The notes under the pieces were generated by a model that was not told where the DNA came from, did no database searches, and saw only the letters and a list, made by a program, of their open reading frames with translations. Positions 1 to 7,400 of a DNA stretch of 11,767 bases are shown here, piece by piece; within the stretch, counting starts at the first letter, position 1; each line of letters begins with the position of its first letter. Source of the DNA: Candidatus Poribacteria bacterium (GTDB lineage: Bacteria; Poribacteria; WGA-4E; WGA-3G); assembly GCA_007571355.1 (NCBI GenBank), contig RKRO01000531.1:1-11767 (forward strand), given 5' to 3'. A program made the position numbers and the translations under genes.

Positions 1-1209
1 CGGATCCTGTTCCAGATCAAAAAGTTGGATGTAATCTGTCCCTTTACCTGTTTCTTCAGAAACATAGTAACGGATGAGTTTCCAACGTCCGTCGCTGATG
101 GTGCGATGAATATCTTTATATGCAGCGAAAACTGTCTCGCGGACTTGTTCAACACACCCCTCCATCAGGGGAACTAAACTCCTTCCTTCAGTCGTATCCG
201 GGCACTCGACCCTGGTGAGGTCACAGACGGTGGGAAAGACATCGTATAAATAGGTGAGTGCGTCAACTGTTGCGCCTTCGGGGATCCCTGGTCCGGCGAA
301 TATGGATGGCACACGGATGCTGTGGTTATAGAGGTTCTGTTTGCCGAGCAGTCCGTGTTGTCCAACAGCGAGTCCATGGTCAGCAGTATAGATGACGATG
401 GTGTTGTCGAGATGACCATTGGCTTCCAATGTGTTTAGCAAGCGTCCCATTTCGGCATCTTGGCTGGTAATCATACCGTAGTAGTCGGCGATATGTTGTT
501 GAACGATTTCAGGGGTGCGTGGGAACGGTGCTAACACTTCGTCTCGGATACGCATTTCGCCGTTGTCAAACGGGTGTTCGGGAGCGAAGTTCTCTGGAAC
601 AGGTATCTCTTCAGGCTTATACATCGTCGCGTATTCACCGGGTGGTGTCCGAGGATCATGCGGTGAAGTAAAGGAAAGATAGAGGAAAAATGGATCCGTT
701 TGGTTGTAGTTCTCTATAAATTGTACCGCGGAATCAGTAAACAGTTCCGTAGAAAACTTATCACCAATATACCTTGCATCTTTCGGATAAGCACCTGTCG
801 GATCAAAATCGAAAATCGGCACTTTATATTGATCGCCCATGCCGCCGAAGAAAATTGTTCCACCATCGTCAAAACTATTGTTAAACGTCTGTCGGTCGTT
901 GTGCCATTTGCCAGAAAAGAATGTCTGATACCCTGCCTCGCGCATAACCTGTGGCCAGACTGCCAAATCCCGGTTCAGTTGGTTTCCGCCACTGCGGAAA
1001 AGATTTGCGCTGGTAAGGACAGCGGCGCGACTCGGTACACAGACTGCTCCGACAAGTGAACCCATAATATGTGTTTGGCGGAAGGTGGTTCCACGTGCCA
1101 TGAGCGAGTCCATGGTGGGCGTTTTTACGGTCGGGTCACCCATGCCACGGATGGCATCCCATCGGTGGTCATCAGCAATCATAAAAAGAACATTCGGTTG
1201 TGAGGACAT
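1..1209 (-). CDS. Sulfatase (arylsulfatase-type, formylglycine-dependent), 3'-truncated by window edge
   Basis: The frame is open for 403 codons from the ATG at 1209 to the left edge, with no stop, so the C-terminus lies outside the window. It is a type I sulfatase, which hydrolyses sulfate esters. The N-terminus PNVLFMIADDHRWD supplies metal ligands Asp16 and Asp17. The signature CVPSR begins at Cys57, which a formylglycine-generating enzyme would convert to the catalytic aldehyde. SGKWH gives Lys101 and His103, TSPHDPR gives His184, TADHGLAVG gives Asp277 and His278, and GKQNLY gives Lys290. All the usual active-site positions are therefore present. AAGGAA at 1219-1224 lies 9 nt before the ATG and supports this start. 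I see no signal peptide, so the protein looks cytoplasmic, unlike many secreted polysaccharide sulfatases. The substrate cannot be told from sequence. Family membership is very secure. Confidence 0.95.
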   Translation of the reverse strand, partial: MSSQPNVLFMIADDHRWDAIRGMGDPTVKTPTMDSLMARGTTFRQTHIMGSLVGAVCVPSRAAVLTSANLFRSGGNQLNRDLAVWPQVMREAGYQTFFSGKWHNDRQTFNNSFDDGGTIFFGGMGDQYKVPIFDFDPTGAYPKDARYIGDKFSTELFTDSAVQFIENYNQTDPFFLYLSFTSPHDPRTPPGEYATMYKPEEIPVPENFAPEHPFDNGEMRIRDEVLAPFPRTPEIVQQHIADYYGMITSQDAEMGRLLNTLEANGHLDNTIVIYTADHGLAVGQHGLLGKQNLYNHSIRVPSIFAGPGIPEGATVDALTYLYDVFPTVCDLTRVECPDTTEGRSLVPLMEGCVEQVRETVFAAYKDIHRTISDGRWKLIRYYVSEETGKGTDYIQLFDLEQDP

Positions 1210-1408
1210 ATTTAATTATTCCTTGCGGTTCGGTCAGGCGGGTTTGGGCTTTGAAGTGCTATCTCGTATATCCGCCCTCCATTACATTACGAGTTACGGG
1301 TTTTGAACCTACTGAAAAAGAGACATCAAAATTATCAAACAGCGTTGAGACTTAATCAGAAACCACCGCGCAATGAACGGAGCGGTGACGAGGAGGCCAT
1401 AGTTAAAA
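1210..1408. promoter_or_regulatory. Divergent intergenic control region between sulfatase and dehydratase genes
   Basis: This 199-bp spacer separates two divergent genes, so promoters for both should lie here. On the plus strand TTGGGC (1244-1249), 17 bp, then TATATC (1267-1272) is a weak sigma70-like candidate that would leave a leader of about 130 nt. The ribosome-binding site for the dehydratase is AGGAGG at 1391-1396, 12 nt before its ATG, which is a little long. The sulfatase site is AAGGAA at 1219-1224 on the minus strand. A degenerate heptamer-like run (ATTACAT, TACGAGT, TACGGGT) lies at 1281-1301. No clear operator is visible. The promoter call is tentative. Confidence 0.35.
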
Positions 1409-2554
1409 ATGAAAATTGCGACCATTGAACAATTTTACCCGCGCCGCCGGACGCGCCTTGTCAAAATCACGACAGATACCGGTATCGTCGGGTGGGGCGA
1501 AACCACACTTGAAGGTAAACCCAGAAGCACCTGTATGGCTGTTGACGAACTTGCTGATTATTTTATTGGTAAAGATCCGCTGCGGATTGAACACCATTGG
1601 CAGCATGTCTATCGTTCCGCGTTCTTCCGAGGCGGAAATATCTTGATGTCTGCTTTGTCCGGCATTGATCAGGCGTTGTGGGACATCGCCGGTAAATATT
1701 ACAACGTGCCTACCTATCAACTCTTAGGGGGTGCCGTGCGTGACCGGATCCGTGTCTATGCGCATTGGGGCATCGGCAGTTTAACGGACGAAGGCAAAGC
1801 TGCTGCGAAAGAACGTCTCGAATTTTTACAACAAAAAGGCGGTTATACGGCGTTTAAAACCGGCCCCGGTGGCAAGTGGCGTGGACATGAACCGCCTGCT
1901 GTGATTGATGCATTTGTCGAACGCGCCTATCTCATGCGCGAGTGGGTGGGCACCGATGTTGAACTCGCGTTTGACTTTCACGGTAAGATGACACCTGCAC
2001 TCGCTATTGAGATTTGCCGCGAACTTAAAGGGATGCGCCCAATGTTCGTTGAGGAACCTATTCCGCAAGAGAATGTAGACGCACTCAAATTGGTGTCCGA
2101 CCATGTCCCATTTCCAATTGCCACAGGTGAACGCCTACTGACCCGTTGGGGATTTCGCGAGGTCTTTGAAAAACAGGCAGTTGCTTACCTACAACCCGAT
2201 ACCTCCCACGCGGGTGGCATTACGGAACTCAAAAAGATTGCGAACATGGCAGAGGTTTATTATATGCACATCGCACCGCATTGTGCGATTGGACCGGTTG
2301 CTTTTTCTGCCTCCCTTCATGTGGATGCTGTTGTGCCGAATTTCCTGATCCAAGAACAGATTGATGCCGGGTTAGGTGACGGTCTGTTCACTGAAAATTG
2401 GCACGTCACAGATGGACACATAGAATTGCCGACAAAACCCGGACTTGGCTTTGAAATTGATGCCAAAGAAGCGGAACAGACACTCGACACCTATCCTGAA
2501 GAACTCGGCGGTGAATTCTATTACGATACCGATGGCAGCGTAGCGGATTGGTAG
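1409..2554 (+). CDS. DgoD-like sugar-acid (galactonate-type) dehydratase, enolase superfamily
   Basis: This 381-residue protein belongs to the mandelate racemase/muconate lactonizing branch of the enolase superfamily. It closely resembles E. coli D-galactonate dehydratase DgoD (382 residues) along its whole length, for example in GIDQALWDI, SHAGGITE and LTKPGLG-like stretches. The N-terminal capping domain (about 1-115) carries GIVGWGE and FFRGGNILMSAL. In the barrel, the metal ligands are Asp189 (in FDFHG), Glu215 (FVEEP) and Glu241 (ATGER). The catalytic histidines are His191 and His291 (IAPHC), offset by 6 from DgoD His185 and His285. Asp264 follows LQP. The expected reaction is loss of water from an aldonic acid to give a 2-keto-3-deoxy acid. 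A stretch near 151-162 (TGPGGKWRGHEP) differs from DgoD as I recall it and may change substrate choice. The family is secure; the galactonate substrate is only inferred. AGGAGG at 1391-1396 supports the start. Confidence 0.92.
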   Translation: MKIATIEQFYPRRRTRLVKITTDTGIVGWGETTLEGKPRSTCMAVDELADYFIGKDPLRIEHHWQHVYRSAFFRGGNILMSALSGIDQALWDIAGKYYNVPTYQLLGGAVRDRIRVYAHWGIGSLTDEGKAAAKERLEFLQQKGGYTAFKTGPGGKWRGHEPPAVIDAFVERAYLMREWVGTDVELAFDFHGKMTPALAIEICRELKGMRPMFVEEPIPQENVDALKLVSDHVPFPIATGERLLTRWGFREVFEKQAVAYLQPDTSHAGGITELKKIANMAEVYYMHIAPHCAIGPVAFSASLHVDAVVPNFLIQEQIDAGLGDGLFTENWHVTDGHIELPTKPGLGFEIDAKEAEQTLDTYPEELGGEFYYDTDGSVADW

Positions 2555-2560
2555 AAGTCC

Positions 2561-3307
2561 CTAAACCACCGGTTTCCGATTTGAAACGTAAGGCGGTTCT
2601 AACATCAACTTCTGGTCTTCGTCTGACATCAAGTTGCGAAGTTCGTCATCGTATCTGCCTTGTCCCCAAGAAGCGTGTCCGGGTGAATACTTGAAAAGAA
2701 TGGAACGCCGCTGGTGTGTAGCCGTCCACGGGAGCGTGCCGTGTGTCAACGCCTCTGTAAAGATAACCACGTCGCCTGCCTTCTGATGCACCGGTGCCAT
2801 ACAGGTTTTGTTATCCTTCACCGGTCGGAATTGGGGTGGGCACGGATAGTTGCTCTTATGGCTGCCGGGGATGCAACAGAAACCGCCGTGTCCGGGCAGC
2901 ATATCGGTGAGTGCCCACGAGACAACGGTTAACCCGTTATACATCCGATCGTTTCGGAAGACGTAATACTGTGATGGATCATAAGGCGTACCCCCGCCGT
3001 GAAGTGTTCCGCCTGGGTTGCCTTCTTTCATCAAGATACCGTAGACGTGATCGAGCCGGAATTTAGGACCGACGATCTCTGCTAAGCACGGCATCATACG
3101 TGGATGGTTAAGGAGTTTACGGAACGCGTCGTCCTCCCAGCTCAGGAATCCGCCGAACCGTTGTGAATGGATGTTATCGTCAACGGGGTCTGCATAATCT
3201 TGGGCATCAATGAGAGCATTCAATTCAGCGAGTTCTTTGTCCCCTAAAACGCCTTCAATATTCACATATCCCCAGAGATCGAATAGGTATTTTTCTTCGG
3301 GGCTCAT
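2561..3307 (-). CDS. Phytanoyl-CoA dioxygenase (PhyH) family protein with H-G-G motif
   Basis: I place the start at 3307 (MSPEEKYLFD), giving 248 residues, because GGAGG sits 7 nt before it. An in-frame ATG at 3367 lacks such a site. The fold is that of PhyH-like Fe(II)/2-oxoglutarate oxygenases. The sequence contains LHGGGTPYD with His103, VVSWALTD at 128-135, GHGGFCCIPGSHK ending at 151, QKAGDVVIFTEALTHG with His189, and Arg200/Arg201, which may bind 2-oxoglutarate. The two histidines are about 86 residues apart, as expected for the iron site. The acidic residue of the usual H-x-D is replaced by Gly105, so the third iron ligand is absent from its normal place. The substrate is unknown. Proteins with this GFCCIPGSHK motif form a large uncharacterised group, to my recollection common in marine bacteria. 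The gene converges on the dehydratase gene with 6 bp between stops. Confidence 0.88.
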   Translation of the reverse strand: MSPEEKYLFDLWGYVNIEGVLGDKELAELNALIDAQDYADPVDDNIHSQRFGGFLSWEDDAFRKLLNHPRMMPCLAEIVGPKFRLDHVYGILMKEGNPGGTLHGGGTPYDPSQYYVFRNDRMYNGLTVVSWALTDMLPGHGGFCCIPGSHKSNYPCPPQFRPVKDNKTCMAPVHQKAGDVVIFTEALTHGTLPWTATHQRRSILFKYSPGHASWGQGRYDDELRNLMSDEDQKLMLEPPYVSNRKPVV

Positions 3308-3327
3308 TGAGACACCTCCGTTATAGG

Positions 3328-3455
3328 CTTTATCGTAAAATCCGAAAATAGATGCACACTTGGACAAACCCCTTCCCCCCCCGCAAGCGGGAGGGAATCA
3401 GAGGAACCTCGCTTCGATAGGATGTGTTTCAATCCTTACGGGCTTTACGATAAAG
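3328..3455. repeat. Inverted 12-bp repeat in the spacer upstream of the PhyH gene
   Basis: CTTTATCGTAAA at 3328-3339 and TTTACGATAAAG at 3444-3455 are exact reverse complements. Each arm also starts with GGCTTTA in direct orientation (3326-3332 and 3441-3447). Each is followed by GATGCACA in direct orientation (3351-3358 and 3456-3463), so the two ends carry both inverted and direct similarity. The spacer 3308-3481 holds no gene. The left arm lies about 20 bp upstream of the PhyH start, where a regulator could act, but no known binding site is recognised. Confidence 0.5.
3373..3397. repeat. GC-rich imperfect hairpin between NIPSNAP and PhyH genes
   Basis: TTCCCCCCCCGC and GCGGGAGGGAA flank an AA centre and can form a stem with one or two C-A mismatches or bulges. 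Read on the minus strand it lies after the NIPSNAP gene and before the PhyH gene. It is not followed by a T-tract on that strand, so it is not a canonical intrinsic terminator. It may be a REP-like palindrome or an mRNA stability element. Confidence 0.45.
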
Positions 3456-3481
3456 GATGCACAAACGAACAGTTTATGCGG

Positions 3482-3805
3482 CTATTGATGTGCCGAGCGT
3501 GAAGTGGGTTCAAGCCGTGTGACAACGATTTGTTCTCTGTCAATCAGTTCACCGACGCGAGGCGACATCTCGTTTACCCAGCGGTCATCTTCGTAAACCG
3601 CTGCGTAGAGTTGTTCTCGCTGTTCTTCGCTCTCAAACCGTCGGATCCAGACGTAGAGATCGTCCTCTTCTTCACCGATGAAACTGCCGATCACAACCAT
3701 GCCTTTAGAAATTTGGAATGGGAGGACCGTTTCTTCCATATATTTTACCCAGTTCTCGCGTTGGCCGGGTTTCGTTCTGTACTGCCGTAATTCAAAAAAA
3801 GCCAT
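3482..3805 (-). CDS. NIPSNAP family protein
   Basis: This 107-residue protein is a single dimeric alpha/beta-barrel (ferredoxin-like) domain of the NIPSNAP type. It shows FELRQYRTKPGQRENWVKYM at 4-23, then VVIGSFIGEEEDDLYVWIRRF at about 37-57, and AAVYEDDRWVNE near 68-79. The length matches bacterial single-domain members. NIPSNAP proteins in bacteria have no settled function; related small dimeric barrels bind or act on small ligands. GGAG at 3813-3816 lies 7 nt before the ATG and supports the start. The gene lies 174 bp upstream of the PhyH gene on the same strand, so co-transcription is possible, although a GC-rich hairpin separates them. Family assignment is firm; function is not inferred. 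Confidence 0.88.
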   Translation of the reverse strand: MAFFELRQYRTKPGQRENWVKYMEETVLPFQISKGMVVIGSFIGEEEDDLYVWIRRFESEEQREQLYAAVYEDDRWVNEMSPRVGELIDREQIVVTRLEPTSRSAHQ

Positions 3806-3823
3806 AAAAAATCTCCTTTTTAG

Positions 3824-3851
3824 GGTTGTCAGTTATCAGTTTTCAGTGAAT
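3824..3851 (+). repeat. Degenerate heptameric tandem repeat (AGTTATC family), copy 1
   Basis: The sequence reads in units of 7 as GGTTGTC, AGTTATC, AGTTTTC, AGTGAAT. It lies just upstream of the NIPSNAP gene. It shares the 12-mer GGTTGTCAGTTA with copy 2 at 8282-8293. Short heptameric tandem repeats of this kind are known from filamentous cyanobacteria, where their function is unresolved. The rest of 3852-3885 holds nothing I can name. Confidence 0.55.
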
Positions 3852-3885
3852 TGGTTTGCTTATAGCACCACAGACATTTAGAAAT

Positions 3886-4358
3886 TTAGGTGCTTTCACT
3901 CTTCTCAGGTTTCTTAAACAACGTCGCCCCCAGCAAAATATCCACCAAACCAATTTCTAAGAGCCCGCCAATTATTATGCCACTAAACACAACAATTTGC
4001 TCGGTAAACGTTGATCCATCCAACCTACGTATCAAGAAATACGCGGTGAAAATGACAAAAAAAGTGTGGTTTCGCCAAACTGTTGCCAAACGTTCCTAAC
4101 AATGTGTGTGAAGATGACGACTTTCCACAATGTTCACAAGGCTTGTAGAAAAACCTGCCTACTTTGGGACTGTTACGAGTGATCTTCAACAAGGTATCGA
4201 CTAATATACTCAGGCAAATGCAGCCAATCATTACGCCGAGTGACTGGAGGAATATCCATTCAAGCAGATCCGTTAACGCTAAAAAAAACTATCATAGCGA
4301 CGAAAAAATCAAGTTGTTTGAAATTATTCCGAAGGCTCCCGAAAAATTTATCCTTCAT
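3886..4358 (-). pseudogene. Small predicted membrane protein gene interrupted by two +1 frameshifts at T-runs
   Basis: Reading from the ATG at 4358 (MKDKFFGSLRNN), preceded by GGAG 6 nt upstream, the frame stops after 31 codons. Skipping one base in the T8 run at 4281-4288 joins it to an open frame that runs to a TAG at 4025. Skipping one base in the T7 run at 4057-4063 joins that to a third frame ending at 3886. The joined product would be about 156 residues. It would have hydrophobic segments near 17-28, 35-57, 98-109 and 120-146, and a CEHC pair near 74-77 in a polar loop. Both shifts are in the same direction and both fall in homopolymers. This points to a decayed gene, a sequencing error or slippage-dependent expression. 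I do not recognise the family. It starts 44 bp after the HEAT gene and may be in its operon. Confidence 0.55.
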
Positions 4359-4402
4359 TTCATTCTCCTTTTGACGTTCAGCATAGACCATGTTCGTCCT
4401 GT

Positions 4403-7400
4403 TTAGAGACGATTATAGCCGTAGCCTTTACCCGTGATTTCAAAGAGTGCTGCGGCTGCCAGGAAATGGATGTCTGCGTCCTGATCTTCGAGGAGCATTT
4501 CGAGCAGTGACACAGCGTTTGCGTTTTTCGCGTCGCCGAGTGCCCTGATGACATCGAGGCGGAATCCTCTTGTGATTTGGGCTTCGTGTAAGACTCTGAG
4601 TTTTTCCACCAAGGCCGTGACTGCTTTATCGGTTGCGATTTTGCCGAGGGCGCGTGAGGCATCGCGTCGTATCTCCACGTGGTTATCATCGTTGTTCATG
4701 ACTTCAATGAGCGCGTCGGTCGTTGAAGGATCCGCCAATTCTCTGAGTCCTTGTGTGGCGGCACGTCGTACATCTTTGTTGTCTTCAGTTTCGCCTTTCA
4801 TTATCTGCACGAGGTCTGGGATAAGTGCTGAAAGTCCGGCCTCACCCGCTGCGAGGGCAGTCGCTTTTCGGATGTTTACATCTGGGTCAGTTAATCGCTG
4901 TTTGAAATCGGATATATCCAGTGCTGCGCCTGCGGTACTACAACGCCCTAATGCGACCATTGCGGCGTTTCTCACAGGATTGCTTTCCCATTCATCGGCG
5001 GTGCGTTCAGCCATTTTCGATGCGGCGAACGCCGGTAAGTCCAGTTTCTTGGCGGCAGCGACGTAAATCTCCCAACTCCAGTTGCGTTTTAGGTCATTGA
5101 GTCCGAGGTTCCTTCTGTTCCCTGCGTCCTCAAGTGCAACGATGTATTCGGTATCGTCAACGAGTCGTCTGCCGAGTGCTTCAGCGGCACGTATGCCACC
5201 GATGGTGCCAAGGGCACGTGCGGCTTTTGTGCGTGCAGACGCGTTCGCTAAGACTGCCGTGTTGGCATCTAATGGTATCCGTTTATCCTCAAGAATTGCA
5301 ATCAATCTTGGAACAGCGGCTTCGCTTTCGAGGCTGCCGAGCGCGATGATAGCATTTTTAGCGATATTTCCAACTCGGATGTCGAGTGCACGGATGAGGA
5401 CATCTTCAGCCGATTTATCGCCAATGTTACCGAGTGCGGTTACGGCTGCGGCGCGGACGTTGTCTGGTTCCAACGGATTTTCAACGACCTCACTGAGTTT
5501 TTCGACGGCTTTTGAATCTTTGAGGGCCCCTAAAGCGGCAGCGGCTTGCAATCGGATCTCAGCGTTCTCATCGGAGAGTGCTGTTAGTAGGGGGGGCATC
5601 GCGCGTTCGTCTTTGAGCACGTTGAGAGAAACGATTGCGGCTGCTCGAATGGATTTCATTTCGCTGCTGTCTTCAAGCACAGCAATGAGCGGTTCAACCA
5701 TCCGGCGCTCTTTGAAACGACCCAGCGAGTTGGCTGCCCGTTTTCGGATGACATAACTCGGATGTTTCAGTTCTGTGAGCACCGCATTGGCAGCAACTGC
5801 ATTCGCGGATGTCCCGAGGATGTGGACGAATGCCCAGTGCACCCACTCATCATCTGCGGACTTAAGTGCGTCAAGAACGAATTCTGATGTCGCCTTATTA
5901 TTATTTGTGATTAAGGCTGTAATGATTTCATTCTGTACAGAGAGTACCTCGTATCCATCATCAAAGTTTCCAACGCCCTTCTTCAAAATATCCACGAGTG
6001 CTTTGTCGGCGGCTTGAAGTTCTCGGAGTGCGATTGCCGCTCGGACGCGCGTCGTCTCATACTTATCGTTTCGGAGGGCATCTAAGAGCGGATCGACGAC
6101 CCGTTGCCCTTTTATTTTTCCGAGCGCAATAGCGGATTCCTGTCGGACGACGCCCTGTTTATCTTTTTTTAAGGCAGTGATAAGCGCAGTGGTTGCGGCA
6201 TCGCCTTTGATTTCGCCGAGTGCCCACGCTGCACTTTGACGTACAGTTGCGCGCGCATCGTCTTCGAGAGAGTGGATCAGCGGTTCTACGACGGCATCAC
6301 CTTTGATGATCCCGAGTGCATGTGCGACTTCACTCCGGACGAGGCTCGGTATCGGTTTCAACTCACCCCATGTCCGATAGTTCGCGCGCGGGTAATCGGG
6401 TGTCCACTGGATATGGAAAGATTCTACCTGTGTTCGGAGTGCGTCAAGCGTTTTATATTGTCGTTTCATATGCCGCTGGAAATCCGAAATTTCGTCGAAT
6501 TGCGTGGACAGTACCCAGAGAAGGACAGATGTTGTTTCTGGTGCTTTGATACGGCTGAGCACCTTGACAGCATTGGCACGTATGATCGGACTGGTCTCAT
6601 CGCTAAACACAAGCAAGAGCATCGGTTGTGTTGCTTCTACAGGTTTAAGTTGCCAGAGTGCATCAATAGCGGCAAGTCGTAGCGTTTCACGCATCTGCTT
6701 ACCCATCGCTATAATAATTAGTTTTTGAACAGCGTCTTCTGTTGCGATACCAATTTTGCCGAGAGCCGTCGCAGCATGCGTAGCGGTGGTATCGTCATAG
6801 ATGAGTGCCTCGGTGAGTGCGGGGACAGCCCTACGTGTCCGTATATTGCCGAGTCCTATCGCAGATAACGCTTTTACCTCTTTATGTGGATCGTTGTTTA
6901 GTGCCTCAATAAGTGGTTCTATGGCGCGTCTGTCTGCGATCCGTCCAAGTGCGTCTGCGATCCTTATTCGGGTTTCATCTGTGCCGTTTTTAAGTGTGTC
7001 AAGCATCAGTGGAACGGCGACACCCCGCATTTCGACGAGTGCTGCCAATGCTTGCGCTTGCAATTCTTCGTTTGCCAATTCCTTTATGAGCGGTTGGGCG
7101 GCTTCTTCGGATTTCAGGAGCCCAAGCGTCTGGATTGCAGCGGCTTGGGTCGCGATCCGGTACTTTTTCATCCACAATTCATCAATATAAGCACTTGCGA
7201 TGTATTGATAGGCCGCTGTGAAACCGGTGTCCTCGTCGGGGATCAGGTTTCTCGCTTTTGTTTTTAATACCTCAAGGAGTGGTGCAGTTGCAGGGGCCCC
7301 GATGCGGTTGAGGGCATCTATGGCTGTAGCTTTTACGGACGCGTTCTGATCCGAGAGCAGGCGGATGAGGTCGGGAACAGCAGTTTCGGCTTGGATACGT

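Noticed and set aside
2563..2575. Small hairpin AAACC-ACC-GGTTT at the convergent gene ends
   Set aside because: The stem is only 5 bp and there is no T-tract, so a bidirectional terminator is not supported.
3308..3367. Longer start for the PhyH gene at 3367
   Set aside because: GGAGG lies correctly for the ATG at 3307, and the extra 20 residues show no family similarity.
3426..3439. GTTTCAATCCTTAC, resembling the start of a CRISPR repeat
   Set aside because: It occurs only once here, with no spaced copies and no cas genes.
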